64,000 bases of DNA from Physcia stellaris (GCA_018902385.1 JABSSW010000013.1:682001-746000), one strand, 5' to 3'. Shown: positions 21,138-33,244, counted from the stretch's first letter. Notes: generated from the sequence alone by a model not told the origin. Translations and numbers: made by a program.

Positions 21138-23811
21138 TCAAGTCTTCTTCCTCCCCCAACCCTTCAACGGAGACATCTGGCTAAACTTCTGAGTCACGGA
21201 GCGTAGATCTTCCGCCCCTTGACCGCCGCTCATGTAATTCTGGAAGGACTTGGTCCTGCTCGCTTCCGGCCTGCCATCGTGAGGGCCTGGAGCAGCCCCG
21301 TTATAGCCTTGATACGCAGGGTAGCCTCCGCCGCCATTGTTGCTTCCCGCGGTAGGGTAGGCCGGGGTAGGAGGCGGGTATGGGGAGGTACTGTGAACTG
21401 GTGGTTGGGTGTTGTATGTAGCGGCTGGAACGCCGGCTGGACTTCCGCCATTGCCTCCACCGACGTTGCTGCTACCGGCGGTGGAGTAGGCTGGAGTAGG
21501 AGGTGGATATGGGGCACTATTATTGTGACCTAGTGGTGGGCTGTTATACCCACCAGCTGGGACCCCAGGTCTACTCCCGGCATTGCCTATGCCGAGATTG
21601 TTACCAGCGCTGGGAGTGTTTGCTGGAGTTGTAGGCGTGTATGGCGCACCACTTTGACCTGGTGGGCTGTTATACCCGCCAGCTGGAACGCCGGCTCCTC
21701 CACCGGCTTGATAGCCTCCAGTGCCAGACTGCCAACTATCAGTATTAGTATTTAAACCGGTGCTGGAGCTACCCCCTGCAGCTCCAGCCCCTGCATCGCG
21801 CCACCAGCCCAAATATCCCTCGGTCTAACGCCACTCTGATCCTTCACCTCCTCATCACCTCCATATTTCTTCAATAACGTCCAAATCGCCAGGTACCCAC
21901 TCTTTACATCCACTCCCTTCGCCAACTGCTGGCAAACAATATGTAACGCCGTCAAGCCCTTCTCATCAGCCCAGGCCACATTCGCACCCTTCTCCAACAA
22001 TACTTTCGTAACCTCAATATCCCCCGCTGCACAGCTCACATGCAACGCCGGCAATTTGCCTGGTCCGGGTGTCAAGGTTGCACCATGATCTAACAAGAGG
22101 CGTACGACATCAACCTGGCTTCCCTTTACTGCAAGGTGTAGGGGCGTGAAGCCATCACGATTTTCAATGTTGGGGTTCGCACGGTGTTGGAGAAGGAGGG
22201 AAAGGATGGAGAGTTTCTCCGCCGGTTGCATCTGCGCGAGTATGTAAAGATGGAGGACGGTGTTCCCCTGGTTGTTTTTGGTATTTATGAGGACGTTCTG
22301 TTTCAGGAAGAAGACGGCGCAAGCTTCAGGTTTGCCTAGATAATTTTCGTTGGGGTTAATGACGGAACGGTTTCTTTTCTCTGAGGACAGTAAGGGGGGA
22401 GAGGAGGGATCGGGCAAATTCTTAGAAAAGATAGGTTACACAACGATACTGTAAGCTGGAACATTGTAGGGAGCCCTTTCTTGCAAATATTGAGAGACAG
22501 GAAAGAACTCACCTAGGGTAGCCGCAGTGTGAAATGGGTTGTCTCCGTTGGAGTTTACGTTATTGACAGGTTGTCCTGGATAACTAGGAAGGATAGATCT
22601 CCTCGAGTCTGTTTCATAACGAAGTACCATTAGATGGAGCACATTGCGTTTGCAATCGCGGGTTAGAGCAGTCACGTAATCCAACTCTGGATTTTCGTAG
22701 TCCTGTGGGTTAGGTGTTATGTAGCTTGCGAGAAGGTTCATGGCGTCACCACCACCCTGAGTCTTCAGTGCGTTCGTGAAAGCTTGCAGATCGGCGTTCG
22801 GGGAGAGAATGGGTGCATCTTTGTGACTCAAGCTGTTAGCTTCACGCGGGGTAGCAAAGTGTACAACGATCTGAATTACCTTTGCGCTTCAGGCTCGCTT
22901 TGTAGAGCTCTTTGATATTCGCCGCAACGACTTCATAGTTGTCTAAGTCATCCTCGATAGAGAAGTCGAAGCAACAGATATTACTATGGTCAGCTTCTAG
23001 GCGTACTTGGTTCTCAACGTCTCCAGAGAGTCCTAGAACGGCAGATTCTCTTGGTACGATCTGTGATTTATGCATGAGATACTTGGTTGCGTTGCAAAGT
23101 GTGGAAGTCACGAGTGTCTTACATCACCGATCCCCTCGTAGAAAGAGACGATCTTGTAAAGATTGAGCTGATGTCGCCAACTTTCCTGAAGCACGTCGGA
23201 GAATAAGGAGCCCTTGGTCAAGGCTTCCATAACGTCCTTGGAGGGGTTTTGCAATATGCTGGTGGCAACCCGAGCAGAGAGCTTCCCAATCGAAACCAAC
23301 GCATCCTTGCCGCCTGCGTGTGGAGTTCCGAAGAACACCAAGCCTGAAGATGCTTGCTTGATAGGCGTGTAGCGCGTGTTGCTATGCGCATTCACGAGTG
23401 CCTGTTTTATCAGAATGCCGCCAAGACTATGGCCAATCAGGATGATTGGCCGTTTCTCGCAATCCGTTCGTTTAATATGGACGCGCTCAAGGAGGTCGTT
23501 CGCTTGATGCACAAAGCGTTCTTTTGAGCTGCCAAAGGCCGGGCTTGAATCATAGGAGTAAAGGAAAATTCGTGCATGGGGGACAGTTTTCGGGAGCTCG
23601 TCCCTCAGCCAGAGATTCCCATTTGCACCCTTGGGCTTACGCCATGTATCTAATGCGTGCTCAGGGTTGCCCCATGGATTGAGACCGTGTACTGCGATAA
23701 TACTAAAAGGTGTGAAAAGCAGCACCGACGAAGAAGGAGAGAAACATACTCGACTTTTGGCTCCTCGTCCCCGGCTCTACCATCGCCAGCGGCAACTTGT
23801 TTCAATGGCTT
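21138..23811 (-). CDS. SERAC1-type alpha/beta hydrolase fused to ankyrin repeats and a Gly/Pro-rich tail
   Basis: The N-terminal domain reads VDIIAVHGLNPWG, then GHSLGG (nucleophile elbow), FFGTPHAGG, and IVPRESAVLGL with ADHSNIC. These are the hallmarks of the SERAC1/PGAP1-like hydrolases common in fungal NACHT and ankyrin proteins. A linker and four to five ankyrin repeats follow (GNTVLHLYIL, GFTPLHLAV, LPALHVSCAAGD, GLTALHIVCQ). The 195-residue tail repeats GVPAGGYNSPP and PYPPPTPAY blocks. Supported introns are 23703-23749, 23061-23122, 22819-22879, 22381-22512 and 21729-21772; together these give at least 755 residues. The first exon is unresolved: the frame upstream of VD is open back to 23811 without an ATG, so one more 5' exon is expected. 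The last intron (44 nt) is inferred from frame alone plus a TACTAAT branch. Confidence 0.82.
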
Positions 23812-24372
23812 CCATGGTCATTGGATGTGAAAATCTAGGGGTCGGCATGCCTACCATATCGTACTAATGTCCTGTACGCAATGCTTTGTGTGAACTCTTT
23901 ATCCCGGTGTATCAGTCATGTCATTGCAATCGGCCAAATATCGTCCCAACGCGCGGGGTTTAATGCTGGAACGCTGCCCAGCCATCTTGAAAGGTGTGGG
24001 GGCCAGAAGCTTGGCTAAGGCTCCTGCTTGCCCAAAAGGAGCGCACATCTCCCTGTACCTGCATGACCGATTGTGATTAGCACGTTCTAGACCTTGGAAC
24101 CATTCGCCCCCTACATAAGTCTCAGCTGTCTCATCCAATCACACTACTCTATGTGGGAACCACTTCGGAACAACTCATGCTTTCTACGTTACTCATTGTG
24201 TCCAATCCTGAATCAAACAGCTCTCCAGAACAGCAAATACGTCCATGGACCATAGCGGAATTGAGCCTCATGCGGCCTCTACGTCCGGCTTCCTGCGTAA
24301 TGTAGGTATAGCTCGTGGCACTGGTCTGACTGCCTATCAACCTGAATGCGTAATTCGTAACATCGTGAATCC
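23812..24372. other. Intergenic region, probably with the missing first exon of the hydrolase gene
   Basis: No frame here is convincing. A start codon for the neighbouring minus-strand hydrolase should lie in the lower part; candidate ATGs exist near 23820-23860 but not in the right frame without splicing. Confidence 0.4.
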
Positions 24373-25272
24373 TCATTTCGCATCCTCCTCCTCTCTCCAG
24401 GTCTCAACATAACGCTTCCATAGATCGATTACCTCTTCTCCAAAAAGACTCTTCCAGAGTTTGTTCTCGTCGTACTCCGCATCCTTTAATGATGCATTGA
24501 TATTTCTAACACTCCCTTCACCATACTCCTCCTCCAACCACTCGAGAAAGAAACCTGTCTTTTCATACCCGGCATCCCACTCTCGATCTCTCTCATCCTG
24601 TTGGGGCTCCTTTCCATCTTTTGCCCTCTTCTTCGTCGGTCTCTTCCAATGAGGAGGACCCAACCCCGCCTTGAGTCTCACGAAATCTGCAATACCCTCA
24701 ATTAAGCCTCCCGGACACGTGCCATTTGCGTTCCACTGCCAGCAGTGGACCATTTCGTGGACCAACACGCCTTGGATCTCCTTGCTTTTCCTGTCCTCCG
24801 AAATGCTGTTGATGTAGTCAAGAGAAAAGTGTATTTCTTTGTGATCATTGTCTAGTTGCGATCCGGTAGTGTATGCGACACCATCCATTGACTCCAGAAA
24901 CAAAGTCACAGATCGCGTGCCGGGTATATGCGAATTCGATCTCGTAGGTACATACAAGATAGCTAGTACATCGTCAACGGCCGAGGACAGGGCGACTGAG
25001 GCATTGCAATATTTTAGGAAGACGGGGCTGCCAGGGTGAGAGAGGTCGCTTATTCGGAGACGGAGTTTTGCGGTTGGATAGCTGGGTTTAGGATGAGGTC
25101 GTGTAATACTAGGTTCTTGGCTCTCAATTTCCAAAGGCTTCTGAGTCTCAGAGTCTTCCGACTTTGGAGAGACAGAACGCTTGGGTATTGGAGACGGTGT
25201 TGGATCGGCGGCGGACATGGCGAGAGGGGTTGGAAGAGGTATAGGGGACTGGCGAGGTGGATATCGGGTCAT
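24373..25272 (-). CDS. Basic secretory protein (BSP) family putative zinc peptidase
   Basis: Single exon, 299 residues. The central and C-terminal part matches the plant-type basic secretory protein family (PF04450). Zinc-site residues HEMVHCWQ (HExxH) are followed by N-G-x-C-PGGLIEGIADFVRLKAGLGP, the most conserved stretch of the family. Residues 1-70 are a Pro/Ser/Thr-rich tail without signal peptide, so this copy is probably intracellular, unlike many plant relatives. An insertion of charged residues (KKRAKDGKEPQQDERDR) follows the zinc motif. The start could also be the internal Met at residue 19. Substrate is unknown. Confidence 0.88.
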   Translation of the reverse strand: MTRYPPRQSPIPLPTPLAMSAADPTPSPIPKRSVSPKSEDSETQKPLEIESQEPSITRPHPKPSYPTAKLRLRISDLSHPGSPVFLKYCNASVALSSAVDDVLAILYVPTRSNSHIPGTRSVTLFLESMDGVAYTTGSQLDNDHKEIHFSLDYINSISEDRKSKEIQGVLVHEMVHCWQWNANGTCPGGLIEGIADFVRLKAGLGPPHWKRPTKKRAKDGKEPQQDERDREWDAGYEKTGFFLEWLEEEYGEGSVRNINASLKDAEYDENKLWKSLFGEEVIDLWKRYVETWREEEDAK

Positions 25273-25825
25273 GGGGTACTGACTCGTATATAGGTATGGG
25301 AGGAGTAAGGGACGATGTTCAAGGGGCCATACAGATATCGAAGGCCAAGAAACTCATGTAAGGGAGGGCTTCATCAGCAGATCAAGTCTGGCTTCATTGA
25401 GCGCTTGACGCGCTTCTCGGTTCGCTGCCAAGCGCCACTTGCTGAATCCTGGTTAGCTTTACAATTGGCGGCTCGGCAAATCTCACGTCATACAACCCTC
25501 CGCTGCAATTTTTCATGACCTTTGTATCTACCGACCTCTATCATTCATTGTCTTATTCATGGTCTCATTCAAGGTCTCCGAATTCGCAAATTCGATATGG
25601 AGGTATTGATTACGACATCAGCAACGCCACGGTGTATCGAACGATATATTAAGCGGTAGTTGATTTTATTGCAGATTCCAACTGCTTTTACGCCACTGCT
25701 ATGCCGTGATTATCTTTTAGATCAGCACAGCTCTTTGTTCATCGAACCCCGAAGGCTTTCCAAGCTTGTTGATGATACGATAACATCTTCTCCTCAGAAA
25801 TCTAGCGGTATCTATATTGCAAGCC
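25273..25825. promoter_or_regulatory. Divergent promoter between the BSP gene and the transporter
   Basis: About 550 bases between start codons on opposite strands. No coding region or clear site was seen. Confidence 0.5.
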
Positions 25826-27598
25826 ATGGCGGATAGTCCAGCCAACCAAAGTGAACGACGGCGGGCAGAAGCGGAAGCGGAAGTGGTATCGAGACACTTA
25901 CCACCTGGATACACCGCGGAGCCTGATGCATTATCAGCTCCTTTACCCAATCCATCAGCGTCAGCCCCTGATCTTACGGATCCCGCAGAGATTGAAGAAC
26001 CGCAGGATTCTCTGAAGCTGCAGGGCGGTGACATTCATCGCGAGATCTTCAAAATTGGTGCTCGAGCTAAATTGCAGCAAAGGTCCGCTACCTTTGCTCA
26101 TCCTAATGTCCGTAGATCGAGTACTTTTCGTCCTCCGCGAGATGTGATATCGCATGCAGATCAACGTGCTCCTGGAGGATTTCGCCGTGAGTTCATGAGG
26201 CGGCAGCGGAATGGTCTGGATATGGCAACAAACCCAGTGACCAGGAATTTTGTCTCTTTTCTGGATCTGTATGGTAGCTTCGCTGGAGAGGATCTAGCAG
26301 AGTCTGAGGATGAATCGACCATCAGTGTACCTGAGGATGAAGCAGAAGCCCAAGTCAATGAGACCAGGCCATTGCTTGGTCGGCGTAAATCTTCACGGCG
26401 TGCAGCCAAAGTCGGGACATCAGGAACTTCAAATACATTCTTCACGTTATTAAAGGCATTCATTGGTACCGGCATCATGTTTCTTCCCAAGGCTTTCAAC
26501 AATGGCGGCATCCTCTTTTCCTCAATAACTTTGTTGACGGTTGCGTTATTATCTTGCCTATGCTTCCGTCTGCTGCTTCAATGTCGAGAGCGTTACGGAG
26601 GAGGTTACGGTGAATTGGGTGCAGCAATTGGCGGTCGGAAACTCCGCGCTGTTATCCTCACATCGATCACGCTATCGCAAGTTGGCTTCGTCTGTTCGGG
26701 TATGATCTTCATTGCTCAGAACATGTTCTCCTTCCTCGACGCGGTCACACCCGATCATACTACGCCACTGGGTAGCAACGCACTCATCGCTCTCCAGCTT
26801 GTTGTTCTCATTCCTCTATCCCTCATTCGTAATATTGCAAAACTTGGACCGGCCGCTCTTCTCGCCGATATCTTCATCCTTATTGGTCTAGTCTACATAT
26901 GGTATTTCGACATTAGTACCCTGTCCAGCCAAGGACTTCATCCTACAGTCGAGCTCTTTAATCCCAACGCTTTCACACTCACCATCGGCTCCTGTATCTT
27001 CACTTATGAAGGTATTGGTCTCATCCTTCCGATCCAATCCTCGATGGCGAGGCCTGAGCGGTTTTCCGGTATGCTATACATAGTGATGGTTATCATTACC
27101 ATCATATTCACTTCGGTTGGCGCTCTTTGCTATGCCACATTTGGCGTGACCACTCGGGTTGAGATCATCTCCAACTTTCCCCAAACGAGCAAACTCGTCA
27201 ACGCCATACAGTTTCTCTACTCGATCGCAATACTTGTGGGCACGCCTGTTCAGCTCTTTCCTGCCACACGAATCATCGAGACATCGCTGTTTGGTGACCG
27301 TGCGTCGGGGAAACGTTCGAGCGCAACTAAATGGTGGAAGAATGGGCTGAGAACTGGCTTGACAATCTTGTGTGCTGTCATTGCGATTGCTGGGGCGAGT
27401 GACCTGGATAAGTTCGTGGCTTTGATAGGGAGTTTTGCATGTGTACCGTTGGTATACATATATCCAGCCTTCTTGCACTACAAAGGCATAGCGGAAGGGA
27501 AATTCGCGAAGACGTTGGATATCACCGTTATGGTGGTGGGATTTGGTGCAATGGTTTACACAACGGTAATCACTCTCAAAAGCTGGATCTCGGGTTGA
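25826..27598 (+). CDS. AVT3-like vacuolar amino-acid transporter (AAAP/SLC36 family)
   Basis: One intron-free frame of 590 residues. Residues 1-195 are polar and cytosolic, with Arg-rich and Glu-rich patches. Eleven hydrophobic segments follow, beginning with the family opening TFFTLLKAFIGTGIMFLPKAF. Characteristic later motifs include GYGELG, SQVGFVCSGMIFIAQN, FTYEGIGLILPIQSSM and NFPQTSKLVNAIQFLYS. Yeast Avt3/Avt4 and the PAT/SLC36 proteins of this branch export neutral amino acids from the vacuole by proton symport, which I infer here. The ATG at 25826 is chosen because the three codons upstream contain no other ATG in frame. Confidence 0.92.
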   Translation: MADSPANQSERRRAEAEAEVVSRHLPPGYTAEPDALSAPLPNPSASAPDLTDPAEIEEPQDSLKLQGGDIHREIFKIGARAKLQQRSATFAHPNVRRSSTFRPPRDVISHADQRAPGGFRREFMRRQRNGLDMATNPVTRNFVSFLDLYGSFAGEDLAESEDESTISVPEDEAEAQVNETRPLLGRRKSSRRAAKVGTSGTSNTFFTLLKAFIGTGIMFLPKAFNNGGILFSSITLLTVALLSCLCFRLLLQCRERYGGGYGELGAAIGGRKLRAVILTSITLSQVGFVCSGMIFIAQNMFSFLDAVTPDHTTPLGSNALIALQLVVLIPLSLIRNIAKLGPAALLADIFILIGLVYIWYFDISTLSSQGLHPTVELFNPNAFTLTIGSCIFTYEGIGLILPIQSSMARPERFSGMLYIVMVIITIIFTSVGALCYATFGVTTRVEIISNFPQTSKLVNAIQFLYSIAILVGTPVQLFPATRIIETSLFGDRASGKRSSATKWWKNGLRTGLTILCAVIAIAGASDLDKFVALIGSFACVPLVYIYPAFLHYKGIAEGKFAKTLDITVMVVGFGAMVYTTVITLKSWISG

Positions 27599-28976
27599 GC
27601 GACAGCACTATGGTAGATCTGGGTGCGGGCTCTGGGCCTGCTAGATTGCTATTTCACTAAACGAAAAGTTACAAATAAATTCACGAACGTTAATAGAAAA
27701 GATGTTGCTACTATGTCAAGGTTCTCTTAGATTTCGCCACTCAGTAGCTAAGCTGTGGAATGGCCCTCAAAGCGCGCTCAAAGCATGTTCAAAGTTCTAG
27801 AGAAGATGGCTACAAACAAAAGCGTCAAGTTCTATTTAACAAGCGCACCAGGCTGGCTCTGGGACTTTACTAGAGTAGTCGAGGTTGTGTCTCACTGCGT
27901 AACGAAATGCTTGCTACCTTGGCTGGCTATCTTAGAGGAGACCCGGATACCACCATCTCGATTCAGGGGAAGAGTTTGCGCATGAGCATCGGGCTGTAGC
28001 TGTCGTTGATTGTCAATACCATCATCTGACATCGAAACTGCTGACGCCCTATATTTGACGAAGCCGGACCTAAATGCACAAGCCAGCCATACAGAATTTA
28101 AGACAACGGCCGAAATCTCATCTCTAGCCAAGCCTCAGCAGAAACCACCTCATCTTAGCGAAAAGGCAGCTGTACACAGCGATCGACTGCCCTAGTATCC
28201 CGACGTAACATTCCAGTACAATGAAGAGCAAGTACCCCTAGCGCATGATCCGAGCCTTGGTGATATATTATTCTCCTCGGCATTGCAACTTCCCTAATCC
28301 AGCACCCTCGCGTAACAGCTGTTTATGTGCCGAAGAGTTCTGTGCGATGCAATACAAAATGAAAATTCGCATGAGGGATGATGAACATTCATCTTTGTTA
28401 ATCTTTTGAACCTCTTTGCTCTCCTAGCGTTTGTTCGGTTATGATTCACTCAGGAGCCGCTACCTCGGTCAGTTTAGCTAGATCGATGTTGCGATGCTTT
28501 CAAAACCCATGTGTCTCTTGCAAGTCAGTTTATGGTTCTACCGAATCATCCACCTCACAGTTTCAGGGTCATTGAACCGCATATGGTCAAAGTTGATGGT
28601 CGACGTAACGGGCAAGCATGCTTTCCTGGTTCATGGTTTTTCAGATGACACCGTCGAATTTTCCAATCGCTTAGATTTTGAGAATCAGCAACAAGTCTTT
28701 TAATTGATTGGTCTCGAAAGTACAATGGCGTTATGACAATTATTGGTCCTTGCATAGTGACCTGAAATGAGCGTCTTTTTTGTTTCATTTTTATAATCAG
28801 TGTAGATTGAAGATTACCTTACAGAAACATTAAAAGATCGACTGAGACTTAGTCCAACCCATACTAGATTTTACAAAAATGATCTTCGTAGAGACAAAAA
28901 GAGTAATTTCAATAGTCTCGTTTCCGATCCAGAACGTTTTCCATTAGCGATGGCATTATGCCGCCTCAGCCGAGCT
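27599..28976. other. 1.4-kb gene-free stretch
   Basis: Only short unsupported frames. It includes the 3' ends of the transporter and of the zincin-like gene, which converge. Confidence 0.5.
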
Positions 28977-30663
28977 TTATTGGTGTTCATCAGGTATTCC
29001 TATCATCTCGGGAATCCTCAAGTCCGGAATTTCTTCGAATAAGCTACCAGGACGTTTTTTCCGGTCCTCAAGCTCCATCCCTATCAATCAATCTTATTAG
29101 TTGTGCCCTATCCGATGTATTTTCTATGAATGAGTAGACAGAAGGGGAAGATGGGAGGCGAGGGCTACTTACAGAAGGACGGTTGCTGTATTTGATGGAT
29201 GTAAGCCATCGGTAATATGGAGAAGATGTTGTAGAAATCCAGGTTGCCCCTTTGTGGGTTCTTAGGATACCCCTGCAGGTACACTTCCCACACTGAAAAG
29301 TCGACAATGCCGCTACTCCATTCGCTGCCATCGATGAAGTAAGAATGTGGAGACCAAGGTGTAAAGCCACCGGTAAGAGCACACCCCTAAATTAAAGCCA
29401 AAGTCAGTTCTAGCTCTACATAGAGTCTTAGCCTTATCGATAATATCCGAGCTACTACATCTCTCTTCATCGCGATGGTGTCAATGCTGCCAATGAATCA
29501 ATAACCAGGATTTACTTACAAAAATGTCTCGCTCCCATGCGATACCAAGTTCGGAAAGGGGGTGGTCCTCATAGTAAGGCTCGTAGGACCAGTGCGGGTA
29601 AAAAGGCTTTCCTTGCTTCTTGTCTTCGATTTCCAGATTTCGTGTCTCCCAAGAACCTGAGTAGAAGTTAGTGACACTGTAAAAAGCAACGATGACAAAG
29701 CGAGGATTATGTTGCAATCAGATCTTGTCTGGCGCTAGTATCATGCACTAGGACATAAAAGAACTTGGGGTCAGCCAAACAAAAAAGCTTTGTAGAACTT
29801 ACGAGCGAGCTCTATAGCGTGAATCGACTCGTGACAAATGATCCTTGCGAGCTGGAACTGCAGATTTAACATGTCCAAGCTGTGGCTTTTGTTGTTTCCT
29901 TGAAGGTGCTCCAATAGGTGGATGAAATGTTGTGCAAATACCATTTTTGTCCAGTGGCCACATCTGAACACATTGTTAGCTAAGTTTACTTCGAGCCTGG
30001 CATTGCCTTTGCCCACCTTTTGATAGTATCGTGCAAGACTGGTCCATCCTCTGTGTGGTGATCTAGAGCGATGTCTGTTGTAGACAGAGCGGCAGCGTTC
30101 ATGCGCTCCATTCGATAGCGCCGCTCGTCATCCTCAGTGGTCGGGCCCTGTGAAACTCTAAGTCAGCATCAAGATCCATTTCGGCTTTCAAGCCTCCTAA
30201 CTCTTGTGAACTCAGCATTGAAAATACTGTGATGTTGAGGGAGGCTCAGCGGCTTCTTACTTACAAATGTAAAGTGGGATCCCATCTCACTGAATATCCT
30301 GTCCACACGCGCTTGGATCAGCTCCTCGTTCGTTTCCTTTGTTCTTCGAAATTCTGAACAGGCTTTGCCCATATGATCAAACTCCTTAGGGAGCGTCTTG
30401 CACTCATATACAAGCGAATATATGAAGAGCATACTTTTCGGCGCATACAGGAGATGTGAGGCGAGTCGCACTGCTGGGCCGATCAGCAAATAGTCTTCAT
30501 CATTTCCCATATACCTGCTTCTATGGAACATAGGATGATTGGTATCTTTGAGATCGGGCTGTCTTCGGCTAGGCCAATCATTATACCCAATGCGGTCCCA
30601 GTCGGCCCAGTCAGCGCATGGTTTGCTTGCCCCATTGGTGGAGGGTTTTGAATTATGGCACAT
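28977..30663 (-). CDS. Uncharacterised HExxH zincin-like protein, six exons
   Basis: Exons 30663-30265, 30147-30017, 29963-29803, 29656-29520, 29386-29173 and 29080-28977 join in frame to 381 residues. Every intron has GTAAGT- or GTGGGC-type donors and good acceptors. The middle carries ICHESIHAIELAR, an HExxHxxE zinc-metallopeptidase motif in a predicted helix. About 45 residues later comes HPLSELGIAWERDIFG, which could supply a third Glu ligand as in gluzincins. I recall similar conserved but unnamed fungal proteins with this pair of motifs, but no characterised member. There is no signal peptide or membrane segment, and Trp/Tyr/His content is high. Activity, substrate and location are unknown. 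It converges with the transporter gene. Confidence 0.8.
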
Positions 30664-32152
30664 TTGGGATCAGAGAAAAACGAAGTTACTTCGGAGTGAG
30701 CGGTATAGAGAGTACTGCTCCGAGGTGGGCTGTATGTAGAGTAGTTGTCGAATTACACCAAAGGGCAATGTGGAAAAGGAACATTTGGTCACTGTGGATG
30801 TCTCATTTGTATTGGGCTGTCCTTGACTTTCCCATTGTTCTTTTCATACAAGATTAAACTCCAATGCGAATGGCCCATTGTTTGGCACATCAAAGATCAC
30901 AAAGAATACAACTGTAAGAGATCGTTGGCATACAATGACAATTGTAACATCTTGGTGACTTGAAAATGGTAGTTTAATGTACGAAGAACAGTTTACACGT
31001 AGAAGAGATCGGGTTTCATGATGTATGACAACTTAGTATAATCTTCCGGTATGATCTTCCGGTTTGAGTAGTGCTGGGTGGCTATTTTTATGTTCTTAGC
31101 CTCAGTCATAGCCTATTCTCTCAGATAATTAGACAGAATAGATTTTAATTTTGAGATAATGATGATTGTGACGCTGCTGAAACAAGATTCGTATCTTCAA
31201 ATGTAGGACATGTTACATTAATATTGTTTATTCCGTGAACGTTGCGGCTGCCTCATCTTAAGAAAGATAGTGCGTAAATTGCGTTAATATAGCGAAGGTG
31301 AATCTGCGATTCGAAACAGTGATCGACAGATCTGTTGCTGTCATTAAGCAGGCCGAGAGAATCATTCATACGATAATAGTTTATCAAATCTTTTCATTGA
31401 CCATATTTACTATTGTCGTGTCCTATGCTCTTCGTTTGTGTGTCATAGCCTTTGCACTGGCTTACAGGCTTTGTGATCAATAGGATGATGACGATGTTGG
31501 TTGATCCTCCCATAAGCTCGGGAGGGTTTTCTTTATCTTGGCGTGATAGCCAAAGTGGGTGAGACAATCAATTATATGGGAGAGAAAGACAATACCTGTG
31601 GGTTCTAAGACCATCATATTAGCGATTGAGCAATATATTCGATCCATCCCAACGAAAAAAGACTCAAACGCAGATCCATCATTCCAGTCTAATAAGCCGC
31701 TTTGCACAATGCTCACAGGCATAGTGCACAATCAACTGTTTGTTTCGTGTGAATAAATGGAAATCTTTGCACACAATCTCCGAAACTTAGTGCTTACGAG
31801 GTTCCAAAGTACTTAGGCTAATATGGAACCTAATAAGATCGAAGTTTCATACATAACTTCCTGTTTTCATTTCAGGTCTAACACATTGTCCGGTTCTCCA
31901 CACAGATCCAGGACACAAGGCTTGCTTTGTGTCGTTGATATAATTCAACAAAGGATTTTAAACAAAGCTATTACTCGGGTCGTCATAACAGGGTATATGA
32001 ATATATGATCTATATATTCCAGTGCTCATTATCTGTCTTAGGATGACTTTCAGCAACAATAGGAACCCGTTATTCTTATTTCCCACAGTAAGACAGTGAT
32101 AAGACTCACTGGATTCGACTTTTAATCTCCTCAATATCCAAGATCTGACAAA
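30664..32152. other. 1.5-kb AT-rich gene-free stretch
   Basis: Only short unsupported frames lie between the starts of the zincin-like gene and the F-box-like orphan, which are divergent. Promoters of both must lie here. Confidence 0.5.
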
Positions 32153-33244
32153 ATGGCATCCGAGATTCCCAATCCAAGGTCACCAGAACATCTGAAAAGT
32201 CTTCTGCAAGAACGTCAAGCAGAAAGTTTCCAAAACGCGCTGGACTCCCTCCCTCCACGGAACCGAACTGTACTTGAACGTACCTTGACCCATCTCTCTG
32301 ACAAAAAATGGAATGAACTCATCACGCAGATGCGTTCTGTATCAGTGAGACACCTGCTCCACTACACGGAGTTACTCGGTGCTTACCATCCACAACCCCC
32401 AAGAGAGTGCAAAGTCAGAAAGACTTACCAAAATCCCCATGAGACCGCAGACACCCCCACTGAACTATCCGGGGACGAACTCCGCTCTGCTTTCGGAAGA
32501 CTTCCTCTCGAGCTCCGCCACAAGATTGAGGACAACTTCATCAAAAGCTCTCTCGCACAAGACTTCTTTTTCCCAGACCAAAACCCAGGCACTAACGGCC
32601 TCCACGAATTTCATGGCGAGTCTTTTGAGCCAATGAAATATGAAGTCTTGCTTGGGCTCAACAAAGCAACTTACGAATGCTATAGCTCCAAATTCTGGGA
32701 TAGCTATTTCGTAATCGGCCCAGGTCCAGCAACAGCCTCCATGCAGTGGCTTCGACGCATGCCCAAGAGCGTGCAAAAACGAGTCCAAAAACTGTACATC
32801 AGTCTTGACACCATCGACTTCGCATACGACGAGAAGAATGGCGTGAAATTCAGAGCCTGGGAACTTTATCAGCGCGAGAAGGTTGTTGATGATCCTATAC
32901 GTCTCATGCAGGAACATGATCGAGAAGTGTCCTTGTATGAGCACCAACTTTGGAAACTATGGGAGTGCAAGCTGGATCTACTCGTCGAACTCGATTTGAA
33001 GATCTTGGCAATCGATATACGCAATGCTGGTAGCATCGATGGTATGAACCTGGCCTACGAGTTCAAATGCCGTCTGCCTCATTGCGAAGTCAGAATACTG
33101 AGCCGTCTGGGAATGTATTCGAGATTCTTCCACTGGGAGCTCTCAACATACACGATTCTTGACTTACTGCGAGTTACAGAGCCTGAAAGGTTTTTTGAGA
33201 GACCTTATCCATGCTTCAATTATTTGAGAGAATCTCCAGTTTAA
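32153..33244 (+). CDS. Hypothetical protein with F-box-like segment
   Basis: Intron-free frame of 363 residues starting MASEIPNPRSPEHLKSLLQE. Residues about 112-125 (FGRLPLELRHKIEDNF) resemble the LPxELRxxIY core of F-box-like regions found in many fungal orphan proteins. These then have mixed alpha/beta sequence rich in aromatic residues, as here (YECYSSKFWDSYF, MYSRFFHWEL). If the F-box reading is right it would bind Skp1 in an SCF ubiquitin ligase, but the match is short. The N-terminal 60 residues look like helices. No neighbour suggests a role. Confidence 0.72.
   Translation: MASEIPNPRSPEHLKSLLQERQAESFQNALDSLPPRNRTVLERTLTHLSDKKWNELITQMRSVSVRHLLHYTELLGAYHPQPPRECKVRKTYQNPHETADTPTELSGDELRSAFGRLPLELRHKIEDNFIKSSLAQDFFFPDQNPGTNGLHEFHGESFEPMKYEVLLGLNKATYECYSSKFWDSYFVIGPGPATASMQWLRRMPKSVQKRVQKLYISLDTIDFAYDEKNGVKFRAWELYQREKVVDDPIRLMQEHDREVSLYEHQLWKLWECKLDLLVELDLKILAIDIRNAGSIDGMNLAYEFKCRLPHCEVRILSRLGMYSRFFHWELSTYTILDLLRVTEPERFFERPYPCFNYLRESPV

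Noticed and set aside
24149-24376. Minus-strand 75-residue frame touching the end of the BSP gene
   Set aside because: It overlaps the stop of a well supported gene and has no recognisable content.
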